Counted from the stretch's first letter, positions 12,234 to 24,439 are shown. The stretch is 64,000 nt of DNA from Sphagnum magellanicum (GCA_021904315.1 CM038912.1:17757061-17821060); one strand, 5' to 3'. The notes: generated by a model not told the origin, from the letters alone. A program made the numbers and translations.

Positions 12234-14334
12234 TAGCCCACTTGCAGGAAGAGATATGGGAAATGTGGAAAATACATTATTAAGTTTATTCATGCTGGGA
12301 TTAGGATTGTACATATCTGTATATTGCCACAGTACTGTAATTTGCATGTAATTAAAGGATTAAGTATGTCTAATATGTTCAATACCTGGAAATTTGTAGT
12401 ATATGGCATGCAAAGAGAACCTTGTAGAGGGGTGACCCAACCTCTCGATTCAGTCAAATGGATGGGAGATTGAAAGGCTGTTGCTATGAACATCCTTGTG
12501 GCCATTTGAATGGGAATAGTTAGTTTGGGCTGGTCCAAATATGAAAGCAACCATTCTGGGCGTGGTGCCCACTTTCTAACTCTATATTCAGTACCTCTGC
12601 AGTGTGTGTGTATAACAGAGAGCTTCATGATCCATCTGATTTTCCTGTTCTTTCCTGTTGAGGATTCTGCAGACATAAGTAGGCATTAAAATACATTAGT
12701 ATTTAGTTATTCTTACCTCATAATCTATGACCAGCAGTTTAATGTTCATCTTCAACTTGCAAAGCAGAGACCTAAAGCTAGCAATTTGTTCAAAGCCCAC
12801 CTTCAAATCAGTCATCCAATCTTACGATAATGGGTAGCTGGAGTTTATTGTGACAATATTGAATCTTGTAGTGTGCAGTTGCCTGGCATGCACTGGACTG
12901 TAGTCCTGTGACAGAAAAATTCAACAATGCTGGGGAGATGAATTTCAAAGTTTCAGATTTCTTTGTGCATCTTGTATTTGAATCTTTGTAGTTCAAGTAT
13001 CAAATGTCTACAACCTTTTCAGACAGAAAAATTATTTAGAGTCAGTCATCATGCAACATATGTATTCAATAATACAATAATGAATGTATTGTACTAAGTA
13101 CCTATCACTGGCTCAATCTGGGAAGGCACTCACAGAAAATTTGTAGTGTATGTGGAGAGCACCTAATGAAATCAATTGATGGATCAACTTTATTGAGCCC
13201 TTTACTTCTTTTCTGGAATTAGAATCCTCCTACTAATGCTTTTCAAAAAATAAAAAAATGGGTAATTGGAAACAACTCTAATGCCATCTACCTTTCAAGC
13301 TGGGAACCTACCACCAACATTCCAATAATTATTGCCATTAAATATGGATGAATCATGGACATACCTGGGAACAACACATATTGCAAAGAATACACTCCTT
13401 TAGCTTGACATACTCTTTTGAGTTCATAGTATATGTAATATGAACCTTATGGTAATAGAATTCCACAATGCCACAATTTGGTTGTTGAAACACAAACATT
13501 TTCAGCTCACATCCATGGTGCCTTCCTTCTGTTGAATGGTTGCGTTATTCCTTAGTTGAGTACAAAGCAAGTTCTACATTTCACAAGAAATGATCTTCAG
13601 AAGTACTGAGAAAATCTCCATGCTCATGGTTTCAGTCAATTTGGATGGAAATGAGAGAATGACCCATCAACAAGTTCATAGAGATTTCAGATCTGACCAC
13701 ATTACAGATCAGCAAATAGGAAAAAGAAGATACCCAACCCTAATGAAGAGAGAAAACAGAAACTGAGGAGCAGTTTGAACACAAATTGTCAGCTGCACTG
13801 ACCTTCAATAGCAAAATGTGCATATATACACATACATCTTTCTGAGAAGTTCTCCACACTACAATCAAAGGTGTCATGAAAAGAATTGAGAGGCTAGCTC
13901 AACAAAACAAAAAAGAGAAGGAGAAGACCAAAAAACCCAAGAAGCAATATACTGATACTATAAGTTGTAGAAATAGTGTCAGGCTCGTCACAAATTATAA
14001 CGACAAGGCCACTGCTTCAATCAACAATAATTTCCAAGTACCCATGAGATGACTCTCATTGTGCTAACTGTTTGAAGAAAGTGTGCATAATGTTGATGCG
14101 AACAAAACTGTATCTGATGTGCATATTTGATGTACTGGAACATCTTCTATCTGCAATTGGTATATTCAACTTTTCTGTTTGGCAACAAGTCATCAAGCTA
14201 AACACAGTCCTGGCAAATGAGCCCCAGCTCAATCCTTACCATCCAGGACATATTTCAGCTTAAGCAATCACATAATATCCAGTGTTTTTGTTCTGCTCTA
14301 TACCTTCGGGGCTGTCAAGATGCTCAAGGCATCA
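12234..14334. other. Intergenic region between convergent genes, no gene seen
   Basis: This is the space between the 3' ends of the TCP11-like gene (+) and the HAD phosphatase gene (-), so it should hold both 3' untranslated regions and terminators. I see no coding exon, clear repeat or unambiguous polyadenylation signal. Confidence 0.55.
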
Positions 14335-17300
14335 TCACATGGCGGAAGTTTTTGGTGGGTTTTCAGATAAAGCTCCAAATTCCTCAAGAACTCCTGGAAG
14401 TTCACTGATGTTTGGAATAATGTGATGAGGCACTGGACCCCCTGCAGGAGGGCCCTCCAAGTTGTGAACATTTACCCACACAGTGGCCAAAAATCCTGCA
14501 TTCTGGGCTCCCTGCACCACCAAATAAACAACTATTTTACAGCACTGAACACTCTCAAGACAGACTAACATTCAACATCAGTGCACCGAAGAAATCAACT
14601 GCCAATAATAAGCCATAATAAAAGCATGCATGTTACTACATGATCCCTCTTGAACCTGTAATAAACAGATTGTCTTCAGGGATTTGTTAAGAACCGTGCA
14701 CCAAACGACAATATGTACCTGAATATCAGTCTTGAGATTATCACCAACCATTATGGAATTTTCTGGTTTGGAGCCTGTGAGTTTACAGGCCTTCAAGAAA
14801 ATGTCCTTATGTGGTTTCTGATTTGGTTCCTCTGCAATAAAACCAAAAAGAAACCAGGATTAAGATGTTCTTGACAAGAGGATCATGTGAGGAAAGTGCA
14901 CTGACTACATGTCTGGATTTTGCTACTGAACAAGCTCTCTGCAGCAGTAGATCAAACATGGGAAAAAAGCATCATATGCTACTATTGTATCCAATATGGC
15001 AGTCAAAATCTACCTCCACCAACAAGAATCATGTCAAAAAGCTGATCTGCCTTGCATGCATTGAGCTTTGTTCTTTGAACCTGCAGGCATGGAATGCACC
15101 CATGAATCATGAAGGAGAGGCAAAATCTGCACTGGTTCTTCACTCACTTGAGAAGAATCTCAAGTGCACCAGACAAGACAGGAATCTTGGGTATAAAAGA
15201 ATTTTGTTGCATCTCTTTTGTCACTGACTGGAAACATGAATTTCAATCTGCCTTGACATAAGTTTGACTTCCTTGAGACAGAAACTTGGATATGTGTTTG
15301 AGGACATTCAGATGGAAAATACTGGCTGTGACACCTGGAAAAACATACACTGAAATGGCCATTGGTGATGATGCCCACTTTTATGCCTTGTGCGTGAAGG
15401 CTTCTCACCATCTGCATCATTATGGAAGTACCACAGATTGATGTTGAGAATCTAAAACATTTTTGGCAATCATATGCCAAAGAGAATAGATATGTGCCGG
15501 TTCTCTTTTAGGCATGCATACAAAGAGACAGTGATGTTGCTGTCCATGAGAAACAGTCACAACAGAGCTTGCCTGAGAAAGGAAAGGTGATGTCAAAAGT
15601 GAAATACCGCTTCGACCCCTGGTGCCCACTGAAATGACAGCATCCTCTCCTCATCAAAACAGCGCTGCATATCCTGGCATACCAAAAACAAGTAGTTCAA
15701 AACATCTACTGAAAACAAGCAACTGGTTGCACTAATTCCTCTGCTGCCATAAATCTATGGAAGCAAGAAACCCACTTTGATTTAGTGTTACTAGGAGGAT
15801 CAACTAGCATCATCATCTAGCACACATCTTCATTCTGCAGCACTGCATGCTGTATATTTGCATACAAATGAAAAAAGTAAAGGATGTCTTGGCCATACTC
15901 TAGCAAGCTCCATGTCTTCAACACCTTGACTCTTAAGAGCCTCTCCCCATATCCGTGCTCTCCACTCTGTGACTTCAACCTGGCAACATCATAAACATAC
16001 TCCATTCAAAATTCATATAAAACCCCCTGGTTCACTACAGAAAAATCCAACAACCAAATGGGTTGCTTGTTGTTGCATCTTTCCGAACACCAAGCTTTCT
16101 TTTGGGTACATGCAAATCATGGTTGGCTCTACAATTTGTCTCTCTGCTCATAAGCTTTTGATGCAGAGACAAAAAGCTCTGGATTCAAGAGTACCAAAAC
16201 CATAAAAAAGATGATAAGCATGTATGTGCACATGATGACTCTGGGAATAAAATAGAACCGTGGGTTCACAATCCTGATTTCAAGCACATTCACATTCTCA
16301 GAATTATAGAAAATAGCACAAACAGATGGAGATGACAAAGATAAGTAGCCAACTTGGTGTGTGAGATCCCATGGCTGCACATCAAATTTCGCAATAAAAA
16401 CCTTGAGCATTTCATCACCATTCATGAGTGGAATCCTCTGCTGTACCAAAGCCTGCACAACAACATCCTTTTCTCTCTCTCTCTTAGAGTTCAGTTTCAA
16501 TCAAGCTCTCACACCTATTTCTCTATCAATCAGATTGATGAGAGGAGCAATGTGCCTTGCTCAGGCTTGTACAGGACCTCATCAGATCTCAGGCAGCTGT
16601 ACCCTCAGTTCTCATCATTGACTGAGCTCGCCCAAAACCCCAACACAATTCAGATTGTCTGGAACCTTTTAGGATTCAATTTATGTTATTCCTGAAACCC
16701 ATCTCCTGCTCCTTATATGCATTGACCATCAAGCAAGCACTGCAGGAAGATGGTAAATGGTGAAGCTCTTCTACATCCCATCCCATTCATTACAACAGAG
16801 AACTGACAAAATCCCAGCATCTGGAAAAAGTTTCAAGAAAGCAACCAACAATTCTAACAGTTGGAATGCTCAACAAGAAGAACTCAGGAGAACCCTGGAG
16901 ATGCAATCCAAAGCTCTTGGAGCTTCAGAGCACTGCAACATACATACATACATACCTGAACAGCCTTATGAGCGACTGTGTCCGCAGCATGGGTGAGAAC
17001 AAGAGTGTCATCAAGATCGAAGAAGATTGCCTCCAGATTTCTTCTACCAGATGGCAAGGACCCATTCTCCAATGTGGCAGCGATCTGTACTGTCTCCTCC
17101 AAAGTCTCAAGCGAGCCAGGCATGGGAGAAGCTGCTGTTGTTGTTGCCATAACCACAAATTCTCTCTCGAACTCAGGAAGATGCCTTGTTCCTCGTAATC
17201 TTCCGGAAAACGGAGGATCGGTTCGGTGAACTGATCTCACACAGAAGAGTCTTGAGGTAGCAGAAGAGAAGTGTGTGGGTTTTTGGGGTATGAGGAACTG

Positions 17301-17402
17301 GGTTGCTGGGAATACAGGCGGCGATGGCGAAATGGGTTGCGACCAGAATTTGTGCAACGAGTGCAGCTGCTGCGAGGTTGCTGGAAACAGCAGCGCCCCC
17401 AT
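14335..17402 (-). CDS. HAD-superfamily phosphatase, N-acylneuraminate-9-phosphatase-like, 8 coding exons
   Basis: This is a haloacid-dehalogenase-type phosphatase of the NANP-like group. Plants do not generally make sialic acid, so the true substrate is unknown. Reverse-strand coding exons, in gene order, are 17402-16956, 16452-16354, 15979-15866, 15673-15608, 15411-15349, 15080-15014, 14831-14719 and 14511-14335. All are GT-AG with continuous phase. Motif I is FFDLDDTLV (nucleophile Asp). Motif II is the Thr of GIITNGH. The motif III Lys lies in NQKPHKDIF, and motif IV is IMVGDNLKTDIQGAQNAG. The nearest internal ATG (17150) gives 297 aa. An upstream in-frame ATG (17402) gives 381 aa, with a Ser/Thr/Arg-rich 84-residue extension that looks like an organelle transit peptide. 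I favour the long form weakly. The exon 3 end (15866) is the least certain boundary. Confidence 0.9.
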
Positions 17403-17749
17403 GATGACGATGCTCGACTACTGGTGGTGGAGGTGAAGAAGAAGCAGCTCTGCCATCGCTAGGGTTTCCATCTCCTAGGGTTTCCATCTCTTGGACACAA
17501 AAAGAAGAAAGGAGGAAGGGGGTCAAAGGCTTTGGAATCACGTCACGGAGAAGAACAGAAAAGACCCAACAAAAGTGCATTGCACTACTGTAAAAGAACA
17601 ACTACCCATTGCTGCACAAGAAACAACCAGTCTCGAAAACGAAGAAGAAGACTAGGGTTTCCGACGTGGCAGAAGAAGAAGCTGCTGCTGCATAACCCGT
17701 GTCGCTACATTTCCTGCCTCAAGTGGCTGCCACAAGACAGGTGAATCTC
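17403..17749. promoter_or_regulatory. Shared divergent promoter region
   Basis: About 350 bp separates the upstream HAD start codon (reverse strand) from the presumed start of the methyltransferase pseudogene (forward strand). The interval has GAAGAAG tracts and two copies of CTAGGGTTTCC on the plus strand near 17460-17485, with another TAGGGTTTCC near 17653. These resemble the telo-box (AAACCCTA) seen in many plant promoters. If the methyltransferase copy is dead, the region may now serve mainly the HAD gene. Confidence 0.45.
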
Positions 17750-19165
17750 ATGTCGCTGCAGGATTTGTTGTGCAAGAAAACTCACAAAAGCTCCATCATC
17801 ATCATCAGTTGCTGAACCTTTTTTTTGGCATCTGTTGTTGTAGAGCCGCGGCGATCTGCTGTTTGGCAGAAGAAAAGAAGCGGAAATCCTGCAAATGCAC
17901 ATAGTAGTAGCAGCAGGAGTTGTAAGGCCAACAATAGTAGTGAAGAAGGAGAAGATGATGGGGTTGTTGGACGGACACAGGAAGATGATAAGAAGAAGCT
18001 CTCTTGTTGTTGTTACGCTGGAGGAGATGGGTGGTGTGAAGAAGAAGAGGAAGAAGGGACCCAGATCGAGGAGCAGCAACAGAATGTTGAAGAATTTGCA
18101 CAAGACGACGACGATTATGATGATGCCTGGGACGTTGTTGTAGAGGACGAGGATGTTCAACTGCTTGCCAAATTCAGAACAATGTCAGTCCTGATCCTCA
18201 TTGTTGTGAACTCCAGAGAGAAACAGAGACACAGTGACCCAGTGACACAGTGACAGACAGAGAGAGACACACCCACAGAGAGCAGTGCTGGTAGCTGCGA
18301 TTGTTTTCGGAGATCTATCTCTCAGAAATGGAATTAGGAACTAGGTCATAAGAATCAGGGCTGGTAGCTGTTATTGTTCCTGGAGATGTCCATCTCTCAG
18401 AGATGGAATTAGGTCATAAGAATCAAGGACTTTTCTCTATAGATTTTGGCTCATGCAATTCTTGGCTTTTGTTTTTCTTCATGTGTTGGGTTTGTCTTCT
18501 TCACATTGTTTGCCAGGTACAACCATGTGCAGGTGTTGGAGGTGGCAAGAAGGGAACAGCACCCTCTAGCAGGAGCTCAGATTCTTCTTCTTGACAAACC
18601 TGGAAACATACAACGTGTTTGCTTCCCACAGAAGGTGCTCACAGATTCCTACTATGATGTGTTCACAACTCTTCCGCCACTTCTTCCAGAGGATGGTCCT
18701 GTTGGAATCTCAGACTAGGAGCAGGCACAGCTGCGTGACTCCTTCAACATTTCTGGACTGCCATAGATATACATGGTTGGGAGCTTGATCCAGCAGTTAT
18801 TATGGTTGGAAGGCGGGCTTTCAATCTGTCAGAGCTTGAAGGAGGAAAAGAATTTGTTGCAAGTAGCTGCCCATTTGCTTCTGATGAAGACAAATATGCA
18901 AGAGTATTTGCAGGGGGCAGGGAGATGAATGAGGGATCAAGCACTCATTGTTGCCACTCTGAATCCAACACTGCAAACATGATGGTTGGAAACATGAGGA
19001 CTTGAGCTTGCAACTAGGGTCTAACCTCTCGAAAACTACATGTGCATATTGGGGATGCCTTGAACCTATGCAACATCACGCTACCAGGTGGGTTTGCAGG
19101 TCTCATATTTGATTTTTTTGCTGGAGGTGCAGTGATTCCTGCTCTACAACAGACTGAAACATGGC
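17750..19165 (+). pseudogene. Spermidine-synthase-like SAM methyltransferase, broken and 3'-truncated
   Basis: The reading frame matches the plant spermidine-synthase-like methyltransferase family. Exon 1 (about 17750-18183) ends in a very acidic stretch followed by VQLLAKFRTM. The intron at 18184-18516 is GT-AG with good phase. Exon 2 opens YNHVQVLEVARREQHPLAG, then ILLLDKPGNIQ and LTDSYYDVFTTLPPLLPEDGPVGI. At about 18707 a one-base loss shifts the frame inside the glycine-rich SAM site. The expected GLGAGTAAR then reads RLGAGTAA followed by TGA (18742-18744). Family similarity continues past the stop with IHGWELDPAVIMVGRRAF and, near 19041-19165, a block like HIGDALNLCNITLPGGFAG and AGGAVIPALQQTETW. 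After that the similarity ends next to a gypsy relic. A TGA also lies early (17813-17815) if translation starts at 17750. These lesions argue for a pseudogene. An assembly error could explain one, but hardly all. Confidence 0.75.
18285..18427 (+). repeat. 70-bp tandem duplication in the pseudogene intron
   Basis: Two direct units, about 18287-18356 and 18358-18427, share GCTGGTAGCTG, a GGAGAT block, ATCTCTCAGA and GGTCATAAGAATCA. They lie wholly in the intron, so they do not affect the reading frame. Confidence 0.85.
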
Positions 19166-19249
19166 CATTTTGTGGATGGGCTGGAGCTTTATCTTCTCCA
19201 AAATGCCCAGTGGGATCTTCCGCGTTGTAAGTGCTCCTCCAACTACACT

Positions 19250-20130
19250 AAGAATTTCTTCAGAGGTTTTGGTGCTAGTGCTCAATGCCGTAATCTCTAC
19301 ACATCTCTGCAAATTCTCCTGCCCCCTCTGTGGCATTGTCTGTCAGGACATACTTTGGAACCCTGAACCTTCAAATGACCTCATTCTCCAAGAAATGAAC
19401 CACTGTCAAAGCGGTCAGCCACAGCACTTGCTTCGGCCTACATGGAGTAGTTGTCTATTGTTAGCAATAGATGCATGTTTCTCCTCTTGGTTTCAGGTGA
19501 TGGGCCAGCTGTGTCAAGAGCCACCCTACTAAAGAATTCACACATGGGGATGCTTTGCAATTCTTCAACTCCTGACTTCATTGCCCCAATTTCCCTCACC
19601 AACTGGCACTCAGCACATTCTTGTATCACCTCACGCACAGCTTCAGTTGTATTATGCCAGAAGAAGCAGATGGTTCACTTCTTCCAGTGTCCTCTTCCAA
19701 ATGTGGCCAATTTCACCATGAATCTAGTTCACCAAAGTTCTTTTCTGCTTCTTCCTTGGGACCAACAATCCTTGGGAGTATAGATCTTGGCCTTGCCCAT
19801 AGTACTCCAGGATCCTTTTCCTAATCCTGTTTTTCTCAGCCACTGTACAAGTGAGAGGAATCTCTCCTATTTGGAGCACACTAGGTGTTGCCTCATCATC
19901 CCAGATGTCAGTTCTTCCTACCTCTTCACAACCATCAGTCTTCTTTCTAGGGGTAGAGATCCTTACTTGGGTTTCCTTCACATCCATCTGAATTTGCTTG
20001 ATCAGGTCCCATTGTGCCTCTTGAGAGCCATCCAAATGCTTGCCAAGCTGCTCATGGCGGCTCTCTTTTCAGTCCTCTCACCATGTGTTGGGAACTTGGT
20101 TCTCAATCTTACCATGCACTGACAGATTGA
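19250..20130 (-). mobile_element. Ty3/gypsy retrotransposon relic (integrase region)
   Basis: Read on the reverse strand, fragments appear in the correct order for a chromoviral-type pol. The pre-integrase part has VLQIGEIPLTCTVAEKNRIR and ILEYYGQGQDLYSQGLLVP. The zinc-binding part ends ECAECQLV. The catalytic core begins with ALDTAGPSPETK, then LLLTIDNYS, HFLENEV, and VPKYVLTDN followed by a degenerate EFAEMCRDYGIEH. Several frameshifts and stops separate the pieces, so it is non-functional. Long terminal repeats were not found. The relic lies in antisense orientation against the 3' end of the methyltransferase pseudogene, probably having displaced or followed the loss of its last coding part. 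Confidence 0.8.
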
Positions 20131-21402
20131 CTTCCATTGAACTTTGCTCCACCTCTACCTCCCTCCCATGTCCTGGGTGCCTTGCAATAATGTCCACACC
20201 TTGCATATATCAACAAACAAAAGCTCCATATTGAGGGACCTAGGGAGATTAATGGGCAGGAGGCACTTTCTACCCCACTGGTATTAGCCCAGGCCCTCTA
20301 CCATGGCCTCCTGTCTCTGCAACATCAATGGCTGCACCAACATTGCAACCGCCTGCAACAGAGAAGATGTTTATGGACCCCTATGCAAAAGTGTAAGTGA
20401 CTTCAGCATGTCTCCCAGAGAACATCTCTTTTCTGCATGACCGACACATATATGGGATTCCATTTTGGGAGCATTTACTTCCATCTTGCTTATGGGCATG
20501 TGGTGTATTGGCTTATGAGAGCCTTTGTCAACAGCTCAGATTCTTGCAGGCTTTCTGCAGTTTGCTAGCATAATTATGGGGTTTGCTGCTTTCTGTTTTG
20601 TAAATTCCTAAAAAGGCTTGACCAATCAGATCTATGGGGCTGTATGAATGGAGGATATTAAAGTCTTATATGCAAATTGCTTGTGTATGTTGCAGGTCAC
20701 CTTCAACCAAGGTACATGGTGCAGTTCCACCTGAAACACTTGCAGGGGGTGGGGTGATAGGTGTCAATGTGGAAAGTCTCTGTAGTATCAAACCGAACCA
20801 GCATGCGGATTAACAACAGAGCAAATTCAAATATCTGTCAGCAACAGATCTCCACTAGCATTTGTGTTACTGGCTGAGCCTTTACTGCCACTGCCAATTG
20901 TTGATTCTGTCAAACAAGGTAGTATGTTGGATCTGACATTCAGCTGGTTTCATGTGTCAGCTACAGCTTTGCTGCCTTGGTCAATTTCTGGTTCTGCTAA
21001 ATAAGGTAGTATATTGGTATCTGACATTCAGCTGGTTTCAGTCTAAGAGGAAAGTACAGTAAGCAAACATAGTTTTATTTCTTTATTTGCAGATAAATTT
21101 GAAATCAAACTCTATGTCCCAAAAATAAAGCTGGGGCAGGTGACATTTCTGTCTCTTCCGGAAGATGATTTAGGATTGATGAATATTTGACCACTTAAGT
21201 TGGTGCAGGTAAACAATCAGAAGTACGTTTCAGTTGTGAATGGGAGTTTGTGATTTGATGAAAAGGATATCATCACTCTTGAGTGCACTGAAGAACAAAA
21301 GGAGACAATAAAATCAGTCTGAATTCAGAAGGTTTCACTTGATAAACTTAGCTCCTCACTGTTTTTTAACCAAGTACCTCTTTTCTTTGCAGGACAACCT
21401 CA
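20131..21402. other. No gene recognised; contains a tandem duplication
   Basis: No open frame is convincing. A direct tandem duplication of about 85 bp lies at about 20880-21047. The units share CTGCC, AATT and TGATTCTG/TGGTTCTG, then AAGGTAGTAT and TCTGACATTCAGCTGGTTTCA. A few acceptor-like TGCAG sites are present (near 20697 and 21092), but the sequence after them soon meets stops. Confidence 0.5.
20880..21047 (+). repeat. About 85-bp direct tandem duplication
   Basis: The first unit (about 20880-20965) and second unit (about 20966-21047) align closely around AAGGTAGTATNTTGG and ATCTGACATTCAGCTGGTTTCA. It is non-coding as far as I can tell. Confidence 0.8.
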
Positions 21403-21536
21403 AGCAGAGAGACATTTACAAACTACAGCTGCAGACCGCCGACCCATACAGTCAGGGAACTGTGGAATTGCAACACCCAGATCATCCTCTCCCAGACCTT
21501 GCCCAAGTCCCGCCTGACAAAAGGAGGAAATTCTAG
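21403..21536 (+). CDS. Possible orphan terminal exon, unknown protein
   Basis: A good acceptor (TTCTTTGCAG) is followed by an open frame of 44 codons ending in TAG. It reads DNLKQRDIYKLQLQTADPYS and ends DLAQVPPDKRRKF. The composition looks like real protein, with a basic C-terminus. I do not recognise the family and could not link it to an upstream exon with matching phase. It may be the last exon of a gene whose earlier exons decayed, or a chance frame. Confidence 0.3.
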
Positions 21537-24120
21537 GAGATGAAACACTGGCACATGCCTCATTATTTACAGTGCTGCTCATATTGTTGGAATATTGGTA
21601 TGCTGCTCATGAAAAGGAGGGATGCAGCACTATACACTTGTTAACAACTGTTGATACTTTCCTTTGCTATGGAACCTTGATTTTCTTATGGTAATTTAAA
21701 TTGGCATTTTCTTATTTCACAGGGCTCAAGTTTATGGAGTACGCATAAGAGAAAGGTACAGGTTCAACAGGAGAGAGGCAGCACCACAGCCCTCATACTA
21801 GATAACAGGAAACCCTTTTGGACTGCCTAACATATTTGTGTTTATTAGGTCATCTACCAAGGAAGCAGAAGAGTGAGGTTTCATATACAGTTCAAGTTAC
21901 CTTCTCTGGATCTGAACATGACCATTTTTGTGGTAGAGGTCAGATATAATGGTGCTGATGAGTTTGAATAGACCAACAGCAGCAGCATCTGCATGTCCTC
22001 TGCTTTCACTCCGATGTACTAAACTTCTGTATTCCATTTGTACCTCCTGGTAAAGGGCCAAGATAACAGCTACCAGACACAAGGAGATGCAAACCATGAG
22101 GGTTTTGTATGAAACAGAGTTCATGAGTCACAATTGTAGCACCAAGTGCCATGCCAGGGCCTCAAAGCAGGATGATATGTTTATGAGCTACCCAAGCTTT
22201 GTGTTTGTTTCTGGATGTCCCATCCAATAGTCACTTTTGTGTCTGGTTTCCTTCAACTGCAGATCCATGTTTGGAAGGCATGAGTCTACACTGGCTGTCA
22301 CTGGAGAGTTCAATCATCATGCTTGTACCTCAGGTTTTAATCTTGAGGAGGTTCTGTTTTGCCAAATGTTGGGATCACTGAGTCATGGCAGTAGTAAAAT
22401 AGATTGAGTGTACTGAAGGTCTAGTGCACTGCTTTCTGAGTCTAAAAAAATGGACGAGCTTGTGGAAAGCAGATAGCAGTCTTTTCCATAGTGAATAGTC
22501 AGTGCCAGGGCTTGCATTGTGAAAATTGAGCTTTTGGTGAAGCAGTTACAGCATTTGAAAGTTTGGGGCAAGATGATTCATCTTGTGTTGCAAACCTGTA
22601 CTTGGCGATCAATTGACTGACAGAGGCAAAGTTGTTGTAGCTCATACTCTTGAAGAGGCTAACCGTCACATGTCTTTGATGATGGCCAAGTCCTGGACCC
22701 TGTTCCAGGTGATCTGATTATGGATTGTGTCAGATATGGGCATACCATTTACAACTGAAAAATTCAGAACAAGCATTTGGCACTGAGCCCAGAAGTGAAA
22801 CCATCGTGAAGAAATTGCTGGAGAAGATCCTGAAGAGTCCAAGGTATGTTTGATAGCAACCTACCTTGCATACTGTTCTGCAGGTATCTGAAACTATGAG
22901 TGACTAGGACTATTATTTGAAGACCTCGGTTGGCACAATGAATTTGGAAAAGATGGGCCAGGAACAACCAACAACTTGTTTTGTTGTACAAAAGACATAA
23001 TAACATAAGAACCAATGTTGGGGCGGTATTAGAAATGGCACCAAATTACTGGTGGTTATCAGCATGGCTCTTCTAAGATATATAACTGTGGTTCTTAAAA
23101 AATCTGAGCACCGATTCTGATATATACTGTCAGACTTCTCAAAAAAGCTAAGAACCAATTCTGATATAAAATTGGAGTTCTCAAAAAATCTAAGAACCAG
23201 TTGAACAACCTTCTACAAACCTGCCAGTCATTTCATGAAAACTTGAAGTTCTTGCAAAAACCAGAACTGGAGGTTCTTTGATTCTTTGATTTCTGAAAAA
23301 GGCAGGTTATTTGATTCTGAATTCAAGAGGGCATCACACCCTGGTCTTGGTCCTGGTCTTGGTCGGGCTTGGTGCGAGGCCTGCCCTCCTTGGTTTAACC
23401 CAAATGAAAGGGCATCATGTCACATGGGATCTTTGATTTCTAGATTTTCAAAAAACTAGAACTAGAGGTACTAGGGATATGAAGATAGACCATGGCTTTT
23501 CAGTTGCTGACTTTTAAGTTACACATAACCCAAAAAAAAAGTTTCCTTTCTTCCAGAGGGTTTGTGAGCATGTAAAGGCACTTGGAGAATTGCTTTTTGT
23601 ATTTGGAGGGGGCACTATTTTCCATGAATATATCCCTCCTTTCATATAGAGAAGAGACATTATTATGCCTTCTCCTTAATAGTGTGAGGGATCTTATGTG
23701 TGATCTTATTATGCCTTTATGTGTATGCATAAGATCCAACCCACTCCTAAGGAGTAGGCTCCCCTCCTGCCTCATGATCTACATAAGTTTAGGTTCATGA
23801 TAATAACCTTAGTGATGCCTCATGCTTTATGATGGGTCAAAGCTAAAAAGCCCACTGGTGGGGGACAAGTTTAATAATGAAGCGTCTTCAAAAGTATTGG
23901 GCCCGACCTAAAGCGGGTAAATAACATAGCCAACATAGTCCTCACATCCCCAAGCCCTTAAATCCCAAGTCACCTAAGTGCCAAACTTTAATCCTTAAGG
24001 TCCTTAGGTCATTTCAACACCATAAATATCCCAAATGGATCAAAATGTCAAAGACGCTCAAATTTACTTAATCAAGAAATGTTGGCATTCTTCAAGTACA
24101 TGGTGTGTAGGAGTCCTTAG
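21537..24120. other. Intergenic DNA, no gene seen; possible hAT-like fragment
   Basis: No coding exon was recognised. Near 23012 the sequence CAATGTTGGGGCGGTA resembles the end of the intact hAT element at 24121 (CAGTGTTGGGCGGTTC). It is followed by three degenerate ~55-bp units (about 23092-23205) with AAAAAATCTAAGAACC and GATTCTGATATA. No matching right end or target duplication was found, so this is at best a fragment. A short GGTCTTGGTCCTGG-type repeat lies at about 23339-23372. Confidence 0.45.
24113..24120 (+). repeat. 8-bp target-site duplication, left copy
   Basis: GTCCTTAG here is identical to 27997-28004 on the other side of the transposon. An 8-bp duplication is the mark of hAT insertion. 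Confidence 0.92.
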
Positions 24121-24439
24121 CAGTGTTGGGCGGTTCTCACTTGGGGACCCAGTTCTAAGACCAGTTCTTAGTTTGGTTCTCACATTGAGAACTGACTGTT
24201 CTCATTTTTGGTGAAAACCGGGCTGAAAACCAATTTTAAGGTTCTCACCACCCATGTGAGAATTGACAAGAAGAAGCGGAATCGGAAAAAAAGAAAGAAG
24301 TGAACTGGATGGGTTTTCACATGAAAACCCAGATCCAGTTCTCAAGGTCTGGGAAGGAAGAAGGAAACCATATTAGGTTTAGGGTTTAATGTGGCACCTC
24401 TGCCAGGGTAGACCACTAGTGTAATAGAGTCTGAAAGCC

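Noticed and set aside
17705-18160. 151-codon reverse-strand frame opposite the methyltransferase exon 1
   Set aside because: It is an antisense shadow of the acidic GAA/GAT-rich coding exon, with Leu/Phe/Ile-rich low-complexity composition.
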